Assembly: GCF_019343475.1 (NCBI RefSeq)
Contig: NZ_CP072453.1
Coordinates: 1,302,001 to 1,366,000, forward strand
Reading direction: 5' to 3'
Origin: Providencia sp. R33
GTDB taxonomy: Bacteria > Pseudomonadota > Gammaproteobacteria > Enterobacterales > Enterobacteriaceae
Length of the DNA stretch: 64,000 nt
In this document: piece by piece, positions 27,228-36,543 of the stretch
How the letters are laid out: every line of letters begins with the position of its first letter
How positions within the stretch are numbered: position 1 is the stretch's first letter
The notes under the pieces: generated by a model
What the model was told of the DNA's origin: nothing
Database searches by the model: none
Seen by the model: only the letters and a program-made list of their open reading frames with translations
Translations under genes and position numbers: made by a program

Positions 27228-27264
27228 AATGCCGCTGTTATGCATTTTTGCTGGCAGCGGCATT
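27228..27264. repeat. 10-bp inverted repeat after ychE
   Basis: AATGCCGCTG (27228–27237) and CAGCGGCATT (27255–27264) pair perfectly across 17 bases, 13 bases after the ychE stop. No T tract follows, so termination is uncertain. Confidence 0.55.
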
Positions 27265-27703
27265 GAGATAAATTACTTCCTTCCCAATACAGCTTCAAAG
27301 TATCCAACAGCAGGATATGTCGTAAATTCCCCTTTTTTGTAATAAACAATCAGCAATAGAAACAGTCTTATCTGTAATTTAATGTCGCATTTTTTGCTAT
27401 ATCAGGGATAAAAAGTAAGGAATTGTGAGCTGCGTAAATTTATTCACTATTTTAATTGGTGTTTGTTAATGATATGTTTGGATGAGTGAGAGGGAGTTGT
27501 AATTTACTATACAGCGAGAGTGTGGATATAACGTTGAATTTAAAGGTTTTAATGTTTATTTTGCAAAGTTATTTTAAGATTGATATGAAATTTTTAACTA
27601 ACAAATGTTAATTAATTGTTTTGATTATTTGTTTGTGACGGATACATTCAGCCATGTTCGGCTAGCTAAAAAATTTAATTAATCACTATGAAGGTTGCTA
27701 ATC
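27265..27703. promoter_or_regulatory. Upstream region of the opp operon
   Basis: About 440 AT-rich bases before the first oppA gene. It presumably carries the operon promoter. I could not fix −10/−35 elements or an operator with confidence. Confidence 0.4.
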
Positions 27704-29323
27704 ATGAGGGAAAAAATGATAAGAACGGCAATGGGGTTGGGAGCACTGTCATTATTTCTTACGGCATCATCAATGAGTGCCAATCTCGTTAAACCTGTAC
27801 AATCAATTGTGATTAACAATGGTTCAGAAGTGGCTTCCCTAGACCCTCACAAAGTGGAAGGGGTTCCTGAAAGTAATATTATTTTAAATTTGTTAGAAGG
27901 CCTAGTTTATACCGATGTCGATGGGAAAGTGACACCGGGTGTGGCAAAAAACTGGGTAAATGATAATTACATTACATGGGTTTTTACACTCAGAGAAGAT
28001 GCAAAATGGAGTGATGGAACCCCTGTCACGGCAGAAGATTTTGTCTATAGTTGGCAACGGCTTGCGGACCCAGCAACTGGCTCACCTTATTCAAGTTACC
28101 TGCAAAATGCCTATATTTTAAATGCGGATGACATTCTGGCAGGTAAAAAGCCTGTCAATGAACTTGGCGTAAAAGCCTTAGATCCTCACCATTTACAAGT
28201 CACATTGAGCCACCCTGTGCCTTATCTTGTCGATATGTTATCCCATACCGCTATGAAACCTGTACATAAACAAACAATTGAAAAATATGGTGATAAATGG
28301 ACTCAACCACAAAACTTTGTGGGTAATGGGGCATATTTACTTGATAAGTGGGTGGTTAACGAGCGCATTGTGGTAAAACGTAACCCGTTATATTGGAATA
28401 ACGCGCAGAGCCAGATAGACCAAGCGACATTCCTTGCTATTACGTCAGAAGTCAGTGATATCAACCGCTATCGCAGTGGTGAAACCGATATTAGCAATTC
28501 CGCTATTCCGCCTGCGCTTTATCAAAAAATGAAGCAAGAAAAGCCCAATGAGCTATATGTAAGACCTTATTTGTGTACCTTTTATTATGAAATTAATAAT
28601 AAACGCCCACCGTTTAATGACCCGCGAGTCAGGGAAGCAATCAAATTAGGGTTAGATAGAGAAACTATTACGAATAAAATCATCAACCAAGGCCAAACTG
28701 TGGCTTACGGTTTTACACCAACGTTTATTAATAATGGAAATTTTGTTGCTCCGCAGTGGGCTAGTTTACCCGCTGAACAGCGTTATCAACGGGCGAGAGA
28801 ATTATTGGCACAAGCGGGTTATACCAAAGAGAATCCTCTGCAATTTTCGTTGTTATACAACACGTCAGATCAAAATAAACAGCAAGCTATTGTGGCCGCT
28901 TCTATGTGGCAAAAAAACATTGGCGCTAAAGTTACACTGCAAAATCAGGAATGGAAAACGTCCTTACAAAGCCGCCATGAAGGGCAATACGATGTTGCAA
29001 GGGCAACGTGGTGTGCCGATTACAATGAACCAACGGCATTTTTAAATATGATGTTAACGGACAATAGCAATAATACGGGTTTTTATTCAAACACTGCATT
29101 TGATGCATTGCTTATACAAGCATTAACTGCGCCAAATGAACAAGCGCGTCATCAGATTTATCAACAAGCTGAAGCTTTGCTAGACAAGGACTCTGCGTTA
29201 GTTCCTGTCTATTATCGTGTCAGCGCACGTATGGTAAAACCCACCGTTGGTGGATTTAAAGGTAAAGACCCCCTTGATTATATGGATATTAAACGGTTAT
29301 ATATAAGTGAACCTAATAAATAA
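27704..29323 (+). CDS. Oligopeptide-binding protein OppA paralogue (first of two)
   Basis: A periplasmic SBP family 5 peptide-binding protein of about 539 residues. It has a signal peptide (basic start, GALSLFLTASSMSA). Family signatures include NNGSEVASLDPHKVEGVPES, EDFVYSWQRLADP and WTQPQNFVGNGAY. ATWCADYNEPTAFLNM near the C-terminus keeps the region that contacts the peptide N-terminus. It is clearly homologous along its whole length to the following oppA but divergent in detail, so it is an old duplication with possibly different peptide preference. The ATG at 27704 has AAGG upstream; the ATG at 27716 behind GAGGG is an alternative. An MppA-like murein-tripeptide role is possible but unproven. 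Confidence 0.88.
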   Translation: MREKMIRTAMGLGALSLFLTASSMSANLVKPVQSIVINNGSEVASLDPHKVEGVPESNIILNLLEGLVYTDVDGKVTPGVAKNWVNDNYITWVFTLREDAKWSDGTPVTAEDFVYSWQRLADPATGSPYSSYLQNAYILNADDILAGKKPVNELGVKALDPHHLQVTLSHPVPYLVDMLSHTAMKPVHKQTIEKYGDKWTQPQNFVGNGAYLLDKWVVNERIVVKRNPLYWNNAQSQIDQATFLAITSEVSDINRYRSGETDISNSAIPPALYQKMKQEKPNELYVRPYLCTFYYEINNKRPPFNDPRVREAIKLGLDRETITNKIINQGQTVAYGFTPTFINNGNFVAPQWASLPAEQRYQRARELLAQAGYTKENPLQFSLLYNTSDQNKQQAIVAASMWQKNIGAKVTLQNQEWKTSLQSRHEGQYDVARATWCADYNEPTAFLNMMLTDNSNNTGFYSNTAFDALLIQALTAPNEQARHQIYQQAEALLDKDSALVPVYYRVSARMVKPTVGGFKGKDPLDYMDIKRLYISEPNK

Positions 29324-29345
29324 TATCCAAATAATTATAAAAAGT

Positions 29346-29413
29346 GTTTATCTCTAAGATAAACCTGCATCAACACACAATCATAATAAATATGTATGGG
29401 AGTAACCGATAAG
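29346..29413 (+). promoter_or_regulatory. oppA leader with hairpin and CA-rich GcvB-like target
   Basis: GTTTATC/GATAAAC (29346–29352, 29358–29364) forms a small hairpin. CAACACACAA at 29371–29380 is complementary in style to the G/U-rich seed of GcvB, which represses oppA in Salmonella and E. coli. GGGAG at 29398–29402 is the ribosome site. Confidence 0.4.
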
Positions 29414-31054
29414 ATGAGTAAATTAATCAATAAATCGATTATTGCACTTAGCGTGACCGCTGGGTTAGCGATGGGGTCAATAGCAACCAGTTTTGCTGCG
29501 ACGGTTCCAGCAGGCGTTGAACTTGCTGAAAAACAAGTGATGGTGAGAAATAACGGCTCAGAACCACAATCTTTAGATCCACACAAAATTGAAGGTGTGC
29601 CTGAATCCGCTTTAGCAAGGGATCTATTTGAAGGCATTACCATTGTTGGACCAGATGGAGAAATTTTACCTGGCTCAGCAACTAGCTGGGAAAACAAAGA
29701 TTTTACCGAATGGACGTTTAAAATTCGCGATGGGGCAAAATGGTCAAATGGTGACCCTGTCACGGCAGAAGACTTCGTTTACAGCTGGCAGCGCTTAGCA
29801 GACCCAGATACCGCATCGCCATATGCAAGTTACCTACAATATGCTCATATCAAAAATGTTGACGACATTATTGCCGGCAAGAAAAAACCGCAAGAACTAG
29901 GTGTTAAAGCCCTTGATGATAAAACATTAGTGATCTCCCTTAGCGAAGCTGTGCCTTATATTCCTAAATTATTAGCGCACTCATCCATGTCGCCAGTGAA
30001 CAAAAAAGTGATTGAAAAAAATGGTGCGAAATGGACACAACCTCAAAATTTTGTCGGTAACGGTGCGTATAAACTGAAAGATTGGACCGTTAACGAGCGT
30101 ATTGTATTAGAGCGCAGCCCAACTTACTGGGACAATGCAAATACCGTTATTGACCAAGTGACGTTCCTGCCAATTTCCTCTGAAGTAACTGATGTAAACC
30201 GCTACCGAAGTGGTGAAATTGATATGACGTACAGTAACTTACCGATTGAGCAGTTTAAAAGCTTACAACAAAATATGCCCAATGAGTTACGTGTAAGTCC
30301 TTATCTGTGTATTTACTACTATGAAATTAATAACGAAAAACCACCATTTAACGACCCGCGTGTTCGTGAAGCGTTAAAACTGTCAATGGACAGAGACACG
30401 ATTACCTATAAAGTAAAAGCGCAAGGGGATATCCCTGCTTATGGCTTTACTCCACCATTCACCAGCGGTATGAAAACTGAGAAACCAGACTGGTACGCCA
30501 ATATGACTCAGGAACAGCGCAATGAAAAAGCCAAACAATTGTTGGAAGAAGCGGGTTATAACAAAGCAAATCCATTAAAATTCAACTTATTATATAACAC
30601 TTCAGACTTACATAAACGTATTGCGATTGCCGCGTCTTCTATGTGGAAGAAAAACATTGGTGCAGACGTTAAACTGGAAAACCAAGAGTGGAAAACCTTC
30701 TTGGATAGCCGTCATCAAGGTAATTATGATGTAGCCCGTGCAGGATGGTGCGCAGATTATAACGAACCTTCTTCATTCCTGAATATGCTGCTTTCTTACA
30801 GCAGTAATAATACTGTTCACTATAAAAACACGGACTTTGACGCTGTAATGAAGAAAACATTACAGGTGAAAACGGACGAAGAACGTGCAGCTTTATATCA
30901 ACAAGCTGAAAAATTACTCGATAAAGACTCAGGAATTGTTCCGCTTTACTACTACGTTAACACCCGTTTGGTGAAACCGTATGTGGGTGGTTATAGCGGC
31001 AAAGACCCATTAGATAACTTACATACTAAAGATTTGTATATTATCAAACACTAA
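29414..31054 (+). CDS. oppA: Periplasmic oligopeptide-binding protein OppA
   Basis: A 546-residue substrate-binding protein of the oligopeptide ABC importer. The signal peptide runs MSKLINKSIIALSVTAGLAM and on to about SFAA. SBP5 signatures NNGSEPQSLDPHKIEGVPES, DFVYSWQRLADPDTASPYAS and AGWCADYNEPSSFLNM are present. It is the closer of the two paralogues to E. coli OppA (543 residues) and lies next to oppB. The ATG at 29414 has GGGAG with 11-base spacing; ATG 29396 lacks one. It feeds peptides to OppBCDF. Confidence 0.94.
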   Translation: MSKLINKSIIALSVTAGLAMGSIATSFAATVPAGVELAEKQVMVRNNGSEPQSLDPHKIEGVPESALARDLFEGITIVGPDGEILPGSATSWENKDFTEWTFKIRDGAKWSNGDPVTAEDFVYSWQRLADPDTASPYASYLQYAHIKNVDDIIAGKKKPQELGVKALDDKTLVISLSEAVPYIPKLLAHSSMSPVNKKVIEKNGAKWTQPQNFVGNGAYKLKDWTVNERIVLERSPTYWDNANTVIDQVTFLPISSEVTDVNRYRSGEIDMTYSNLPIEQFKSLQQNMPNELRVSPYLCIYYYEINNEKPPFNDPRVREALKLSMDRDTITYKVKAQGDIPAYGFTPPFTSGMKTEKPDWYANMTQEQRNEKAKQLLEEAGYNKANPLKFNLLYNTSDLHKRIAIAASSMWKKNIGADVKLENQEWKTFLDSRHQGNYDVARAGWCADYNEPSSFLNMLLSYSSNNTVHYKNTDFDAVMKKTLQVKTDEERAALYQQAEKLLDKDSGIVPLYYYVNTRLVKPYVGGYSGKDPLDNLHTKDLYIIKH

Positions 31055-31063
31055 TAACAATGC

Positions 31064-31085
31064 TCTGGCTCCGTAAGGGGCCAGA
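31064..31085 (+). other. Intercistronic stem-loop between oppA and oppB
   Basis: TCTGGCTCC, loop GTAA, GGGGCCAGA: a 9-bp stem with one G·U pair and a GNRA-type tetraloop 9 bases after oppA. Such hairpins commonly protect the upstream message, which would fit a need for excess OppA over the membrane complex. Confidence 0.6.
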
Positions 31086-31121
31086 TATTAGCCTAATGGG
31101 CAATAGAAGTAGGAACGAGCA

Positions 31122-32042
31122 ATGCTGAAATTTATTTTGCGTCGGGTGCTTGAGGCGATCCCGACTCTTTTAATTCTCATTACCATTTCATTTTTCATGA
31201 TGCGCTTAGCGCCAGGTAGCCCGTTTACGGGTGAACGTAAGTTACCGCCTGAGGTCATGGCAAATATTGAAGCCAAATACCATTTAAATGACCCAATGTA
31301 TAAGCAGTACTTCAACTACCTTATTCAACTCTCACAAGGTGATTTTGGGCCTTCATTTAAATATAAAGACTATAGCGTCAACGACTTAGTGGCGAAGGCG
31401 TTCCCAGTTTCTGCAAAACTAGGGGCAACTGCCTTTGTGGTCGCCGTTTTATTTGGTGTCACGGCAGGAGTCATCGCTGCCCTTAATCAAAATACTAAAT
31501 GGGACTTTACAGTCATGGGGTTTGCCATGACGGGGGTTGTCATCCCAAGCTTTGTTGTAGCACCACTTTTGGTGCTGATATTTGCCATTCATTTGAAATG
31601 GCTCCCCGGTGGTGGCTGGGACGGTGGTAATTTGAAACATATGATCTTGCCAATGGTGGCATTGTCATTAGCCTATATTGCTAGTATTTCCCGTATTACT
31701 CGCGGCTCAATGATAGAAATTATGCATTCAAACTTTATCCGTACTGCACGTGCTAAAGGTTTACCGCTAAGAACTATCATTCTACGCCATGCATTAAAAC
31801 CGGCGTTGCTCCCAGTGCTTTCCTATATGGGGCCCGCATTTGTGGGAATTATCACTGGCTCGATGGTGATTGAAACTATTTTTGGTTTGCCGGGAATTGG
31901 TCAGTTGTTCGTTAATGGCGCGCTTAACCGTGATTATTCCTTGGTACTGAGCTTAACCATTTTAGTTGGGATATTAACCATTACATTTAATGCTATTGTC
32001 GATGTGCTGTATGCCGTCATCGACCCGAAAATTCGCTACTAA
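31122..32042 (+). CDS. oppB: Oligopeptide permease membrane subunit OppB
   Basis: A 306-residue inner-membrane permease of the opp importer with six predicted membrane helices. The cytoplasmic EAA-type coupling loop lies around FIRTARAKGLPLRTIILRHALKPALLP. Length equals E. coli OppB (306). AGGA seven bases upstream of the ATG is the ribosome site. oppC starts 13 bases after the stop. Confidence 0.97.
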   Translation: MLKFILRRVLEAIPTLLILITISFFMMRLAPGSPFTGERKLPPEVMANIEAKYHLNDPMYKQYFNYLIQLSQGDFGPSFKYKDYSVNDLVAKAFPVSAKLGATAFVVAVLFGVTAGVIAALNQNTKWDFTVMGFAMTGVVIPSFVVAPLLVLIFAIHLKWLPGGGWDGGNLKHMILPMVALSLAYIASISRITRGSMIEIMHSNFIRTARAKGLPLRTIILRHALKPALLPVLSYMGPAFVGIITGSMVIETIFGLPGIGQLFVNGALNRDYSLVLSLTILVGILTITFNAIVDVLYAVIDPKIRY

Positions 32043-32055
32043 TCGGAGAACCGCT

Positions 32056-32964
32056 ATGATTTCGAATCAAAAAAATAGTGAAGCTCTGGCGAATTTTTCA
32101 GAGCAATTGGATATTGAAGGGCGCAGTTTATGGCAAGATGCACGTCGCCGTTTTATGCATAACCGCGCCGCGATTTTTAGCCTATGTGTGTTGTTTTTAA
32201 TCACGTTGTTTGTGATTTTTGCACCGATGCTATCGCCATTTTTATATGACGATACTGATTGGGAGATGATGTCCATGCCGCCAGATATGGCGACAGGTCA
32301 TTATTTTGGTACCGATGCCTCAGGGCGTGACTTGTTAGTGCGTGTCGCAATTGGTGGACGCATTTCGCTGATGGTCGGTGTTGCTGCTGCGCTGGTGGCG
32401 GTGGTGGTTGGGACATTATATGGCTCACTGGCAGGCTATGTGGGTGGCAAAGTTGACTCAATCATGATGCGCTTATTGGAAATTTTAAATTCATTTCCAT
32501 TTATGTTCTTCGTTATCCTTTTAGTGACCTTATTTGGCACCAATATCTTATTGATTTTCGTCGCAATTGGGATGGTGTCTTGGTTGGATATGGCGCGTAT
32601 TGTACGTGGACAAACGCTGGGGTTAAAACGCAAAGAGTTTATTGAAGCGGCATTAGTTTGCGGGGTGAGCACACGGCATATTATTTTACGCCATATCGTG
32701 CCAAACGTGTTGGGTGTGGTGGTGGTGTACGCATCGTTATTAGTACCAAGCATGATTTTGTTTGAATCATTTCTCAGCTTTTTGGGTCTAGGGACACAAG
32801 AGCCGCTTAGCAGCTGGGGCGCTTTACTCAGTGATGGGGCAAACTCAATGGAAGTGACACCGTGGTTATTATTGATCCCAGCTGGTTTTCTGGTTATCAC
32901 GCTGTTTTGTTTTAACTTTATCGGCGATGGCTTACGTGATGCCCTCGACCCGAAAGACCGCTAG
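32056..32964 (+). CDS. oppC: Oligopeptide permease membrane subunit OppC
   Basis: A 302-residue partner of OppB. It has an N-terminal OppC-type helix (AIFSLCVLFLITLFVIFAPM), a large periplasmic loop, and further helices with the coupling loop EFIEAALVCGVSTRHIILRHIVPN. The start at 32056 has GGAG at 32045–32048 and gives exactly the E. coli length. The earlier in-frame start would overlap oppB by 50 bases and is rejected. Confidence 0.96.
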   Translation: MISNQKNSEALANFSEQLDIEGRSLWQDARRRFMHNRAAIFSLCVLFLITLFVIFAPMLSPFLYDDTDWEMMSMPPDMATGHYFGTDASGRDLLVRVAIGGRISLMVGVAAALVAVVVGTLYGSLAGYVGGKVDSIMMRLLEILNSFPFMFFVILLVTLFGTNILLIFVAIGMVSWLDMARIVRGQTLGLKRKEFIEAALVCGVSTRHIILRHIVPNVLGVVVVYASLLVPSMILFESFLSFLGLGTQEPLSSWGALLSDGANSMEVTPWLLLIPAGFLVITLFCFNFIGDGLRDALDPKDR

Positions 32965-32975
32965 AGGGATATGTT

Positions 32976-33965
32976 ATGTCAATAAATTCAACTAAAAGCC
33001 CTCTATTATCGGTTAAAGATTTGAGTGTAACTTTCTCCACTCAAGATGGCGATGTTACGGCGGTCAATAAACTCAACTTTGACTTACGAGCCGGCGAAAC
33101 CTTGGGGATTGTCGGGGAGTCGGGTTCAGGGAAGTCACAAACCGCATTTGCGTTAATGGGGCTTCTTGCAAAAAATGGCCGAATCAATGGCTCAGCGATG
33201 TTTAATGGTCGTGAAATTCTTAATTTAAAAGAAAAAGAATTAAATCGGATGCGGGCAGAAGAAATTTCGATGATCTTCCAAGACCCAATGACGTCATTGA
33301 ATCCTTATTTAAAAATTGGTACGCAACTATCTGAAGTGCTGATGCTCCATAAGGGAATGGGGAAAAGTGAGGCATTTGAAGCTTCAGTGAAAATGTTGGA
33401 TGCGGTCAAAATGCCAGAAGCGCGTAAGCGCATGAATATGTATCCCCATGAATTTTCAGGTGGAATGCGCCAGCGGGTGATGATTGCTATGGCACTACTG
33501 TGCCAACCAAAATTACTGATTGCGGATGAACCCACAACGGCGTTAGATGTGACAGTACAAGCGCAAATCATGACGTTGCTGAATGAACTGAAAGATGAGT
33601 TTGATACGGCGATTATTTTGATCACTCATGACCTTGGTGTTGTGGCGGGTGTTTGTGACAAAGTGTTGGTGATGTATGCGGGACGTACCATGGAGTATGG
33701 CACTGCAAAAGATATCTTTTATCAGCCATCCCACCCGTATTCTCTGGGGCTGCTAGCGGCGGTTCCACGGCTTGATGGGGATGATGAAAGCCTGGCAACC
33801 ATACCGGGTAACCCGCCAAATTTATTAAGGTTACCAAAAGGTTGCCCATTTTCACCGCGTTGCCAATATGCAACCCAACAATGTGTAGAGAGTGAACCTG
33901 CCTTGTCTTCTTTCGCTCAAACCCGTCTGCGTGCCTGCTTTAAGCCTATGGAGGAATTAGTATGA
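32976..33965 (+). CDS. oppD: Oligopeptide transport ATPase OppD
   Basis: A 329-residue ABC ATPase. Walker A is GESGSGKSQTA, the signature EFSGGMRQRVMIAMAL and Walker B LLIADEPTTALD. The C-terminal oligopeptide/dipeptide domain has the four-Cys cluster (GCPFSPRCQYATQQC … RACF) that in related proteins holds an iron–sulfur cluster. Its end overlaps oppF by 4 bases (ATGA), indicating translational coupling. Confidence 0.97.
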   Translation: MSINSTKSPLLSVKDLSVTFSTQDGDVTAVNKLNFDLRAGETLGIVGESGSGKSQTAFALMGLLAKNGRINGSAMFNGREILNLKEKELNRMRAEEISMIFQDPMTSLNPYLKIGTQLSEVLMLHKGMGKSEAFEASVKMLDAVKMPEARKRMNMYPHEFSGGMRQRVMIAMALLCQPKLLIADEPTTALDVTVQAQIMTLLNELKDEFDTAIILITHDLGVVAGVCDKVLVMYAGRTMEYGTAKDIFYQPSHPYSLGLLAAVPRLDGDDESLATIPGNPPNLLRLPKGCPFSPRCQYATQQCVESEPALSSFAQTRLRACFKPMEELV

Positions 33966-34963
33966 CGACTCATGAAAATAGGCCTGTTTTATTGGAAGTG
34001 AATGACTTAAAAGTGCATTTTTCCATTAGGGATAAAAAGCAGTGGTTTTGGCAACCCGATAAAAGTTTAAAAGCGGTAGATGGGGTGACGCTTCGGTTAT
34101 ATGAAGGGGAAACCTTGGGTGTGGTTGGGGAGTCTGGCTGTGGTAAATCCACCTTTGCTCGTGCATTAATCGGTTTAGTCAAAGCAACGGATGGTACGGT
34201 CAGCTGGTTAGGTCAAAACCTATTAGGCAAAAGCGATAAAGAATGGCGCAGTGTGCGCAGCGATATCCAAATGATTTTCCAAGATCCATTGGCATCATTG
34301 AACCCGCGAATGACCATTGGTGATATTATTGCTGAACCGTTAAAAACCTATCACCCAAAAATGCCACAATCGCAAATCACCGAAAAGGTAAAAGCGATGA
34401 TGATGCGAGTGGGGTTATTACCAAACTTGATTAACCGCTATCCCCATGAATTCTCTGGGGGGCAGTGCCAGAGAATTGGTATTGCAAGGGCGTTGATATT
34501 AGAGCCAAAACTGGTTATTTGTGATGAGCCAGTTTCTGCGCTGGATGTATCTATTCAGGCGCAAGTCGTGAATTTACTGCAAGAATTACAGCGCGAAATG
34601 AAATTATCGCTGATATTTATTGCCCATGACTTAGCAGTGGTTAAGCACATTTCGGACCGAGTATTAGTGATGTACTTAGGGCATGCCGTGGAATTAGGTA
34701 CCTATGATGAGGTCTATAATAACCCGTTGCACCCGTACACTCGCGCACTCATGTCTGCGGTTCCCGTGCCAGACCCTGACAAGGAAAAAAATAAAACCAT
34801 TGAATTACTGGAGGGGGAATTGCCATCGCCGATTAACCCGCCTTCAGGTTGTGTTTTCAGGACTCGCTGCCCATTGGCAGATGAGGGGTGTGCCAAAACA
34901 CGTCCGCTATTAGAGGGAAGCTTTAAACATGCGGTATCTTGTTTGAAAATCGACCCACTGTAA
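33962..34963 (+). CDS. oppF: Oligopeptide transport ATPase OppF
   Basis: A 333-residue second ATPase of the Opp importer. Walker A is GESGCGKSTFA, the signature EFSGGQCQRIGIARAL and Walker B LVICDEPVSALD. The C-terminus carries the oligo_HPY-type cysteines (GCVFRTRCPLADEGC … SCL). It is coupled to oppD by a 4-base overlap and is the last gene of the operon; a strong terminator follows. Confidence 0.97.
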   Translation: MTTHENRPVLLEVNDLKVHFSIRDKKQWFWQPDKSLKAVDGVTLRLYEGETLGVVGESGCGKSTFARALIGLVKATDGTVSWLGQNLLGKSDKEWRSVRSDIQMIFQDPLASLNPRMTIGDIIAEPLKTYHPKMPQSQITEKVKAMMMRVGLLPNLINRYPHEFSGGQCQRIGIARALILEPKLVICDEPVSALDVSIQAQVVNLLQELQREMKLSLIFIAHDLAVVKHISDRVLVMYLGHAVELGTYDEVYNNPLHPYTRALMSAVPVPDPDKEKNKTIELLEGELPSPINPPSGCVFRTRCPLADEGCAKTRPLLEGSFKHAVSCLKIDPL

Positions 34964-34986
34964 TGTCTTTAAATCACAATTAACGT

Positions 34987-35020
34987 AAAAAGCAGAGTCG
35001 ATTGACTCTGCTTTTTTGTT
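34987..35020 (+). terminator. Terminator of the opp operon
   Basis: AAAAGCAGAGTC/GACTCTGCTTTTTT stem with a 5-base loop and T run, 24 bases past oppF. Confidence 0.9.
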
Positions 35021-35131
35021 ATTAATCTTAAAAATAACGTTTTTAGCCGTGTTCAGATAATTGTTAATGAATAATGAATGTAAAATATGTTAATAAATTA
35101 GTTATTCATATAAATAAGGGCTTAAAAATCA

Positions 35132-36508
35132 ATGGCGACTGATTTTTCACAGGATGAAGAGGCGATTTTACGCCAATGGCAGCAGATTAATGAACAGTAT
35201 CCGAACGATGTATTAACTCGAATTCGAGAAAAAATTCCACTAGTTAAACAAGTGGATAGCGAGTTAGACCTATTTGGTGCAGACAGTCATGAATACGAAC
35301 TAAACCCTGTCATTGCTTTGGCCGATATTGAAAAATGGCAAAAGCGAACAGGGGCGACATTACCGCAAGATTTTGTGCAATTTCTAACACAAATTGGTAA
35401 TGGGGGGTTAGGGCCTTATTACGGCATTGTCCGTTTTGAAGATAGCGAAAGCCGCTTTGATCAAACAGCGGCTTTACCTTCTATTTTAAGCCCTGATATG
35501 AGCGAAGAGGAATGGCAAAAACTGACTTTCCTTGATGATGATTGCAGTGATGAAGAATTCGATGAAAGAGAAAATTATATTCACCAAGGTGTTTTTTACC
35601 TTGGAACCTGTGGGTGTGAATATGATTTATTATTGGTAATTTCTGGGGAATATGCAGGGCGGATTATTTATACAAACCATTGGTGTGGTTCTAATCAGCC
35701 TTTCTTCTTTTCTTACGAACTGAGTTTTTCACAATGGTATGAACGTTGGTTAGATGAAGTTATTCAAGGCTATGAAACCAGTTGGTTTGGTCATCGACTA
35801 GGAGGTAATGAACAAATATTACTCTCTTTATATTCACAGGCGAATAGTGATGTTAAACATATTGATGTTCTCAATGGTTTAACCAAGTTGCCTAGATTAT
35901 CAAATGATGGTGCTTTATTTTTAGAATCAATCATTAAGAATGGAAATAGTGAATTAAGCCAAAAAGCATTAAGCGTGCTGGCGAAATTTTCTTTTAATGT
36001 ATCAAAGCTTTATTTAATGAATGCATTGAAAAGTGAGGATCGTGAACTCAATAAGCTCGCTGTTCAATCTATCTTTTGGTACCAAAAAGACCAATTTACA
36101 TGTTATCAATCACTGATACTATCACGGTTAAAACAGACTGATTGTGCTGATTTTGTGAGCTTCTCGGGGTATATTCTTAAAGAACTCAATGATGTGAAAG
36201 TCGAGAGCTTTCAACATCTTTTTTGCCATAATAACCCAGATATTACAGTTGCTGCACTTTATGCCGCAGCGGCAGACACTCAATTGGCGTCAAAAATAAA
36301 CCAGTATTTTCCCGCTATGATTTCCGATAATCCACAAGTGGCATTAATTGCAGTCCAATCTTTTATTCGAACTGAGACAATGACCGCTGAAGGGATTGCT
36401 TATTTAGAAATGGCGTGGCAAAAATACCCGAAAGAAAAAGATGAATATATCCGAAATAACATTATTCGCTTTGTTAAGAAATTTGCTATTGAAGGGAATT
36501 TTACTTAG
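35132..36508 (+). CDS. SMI1/KNR4 (SUKH) domain protein with helical-repeat C-terminus
   Basis: A 458-residue soluble protein. Residues about 60–220 form a SUKH-type domain: IEKWQKRTGATLPQDFVQFL followed by IGNGGLGPYYGIVRF, then a Cys/Trp-containing part (GTCGCEYDLLLVISG, GRIIYTNHWCG). Residues about 230–455 look like HEAT/ARM-type helical pairs (SQKALSVLAKFSFNVSKLYL, VAALYAAAAD). SUKH proteins are best known as immunity proteins against polymorphic toxins, but also occur alone. No toxin gene is adjacent. It sits between oppF and yciU, where E. coli has nothing comparable. AAGGG upstream supports the start. Function is unknown. Confidence 0.75.
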   Translation: MATDFSQDEEAILRQWQQINEQYPNDVLTRIREKIPLVKQVDSELDLFGADSHEYELNPVIALADIEKWQKRTGATLPQDFVQFLTQIGNGGLGPYYGIVRFEDSESRFDQTAALPSILSPDMSEEEWQKLTFLDDDCSDEEFDERENYIHQGVFYLGTCGCEYDLLLVISGEYAGRIIYTNHWCGSNQPFFFSYELSFSQWYERWLDEVIQGYETSWFGHRLGGNEQILLSLYSQANSDVKHIDVLNGLTKLPRLSNDGALFLESIIKNGNSELSQKALSVLAKFSFNVSKLYLMNALKSEDRELNKLAVQSIFWYQKDQFTCYQSLILSRLKQTDCADFVSFSGYILKELNDVKVESFQHLFCHNNPDITVAALYAAAADTQLASKINQYFPAMISDNPQVALIAVQSFIRTETMTAEGIAYLEMAWQKYPKEKDEYIRNNIIRFVKKFAIEGNFT

Positions 36509-36510
36509 CA

Positions 36511-36536
36511 ATAAAAGAGGGGCGAATGCCCCTCAA
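36511..36536 (-). terminator. Terminator of clsA–yciU
   Basis: GAGGGGC/GCCCCTC (36517–36523, 36528–36534) with TTTTAT following on the minus strand, between the convergent SUKH gene and yciU. Confidence 0.75.
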
Positions 36537-36543
36537 CAGCATG

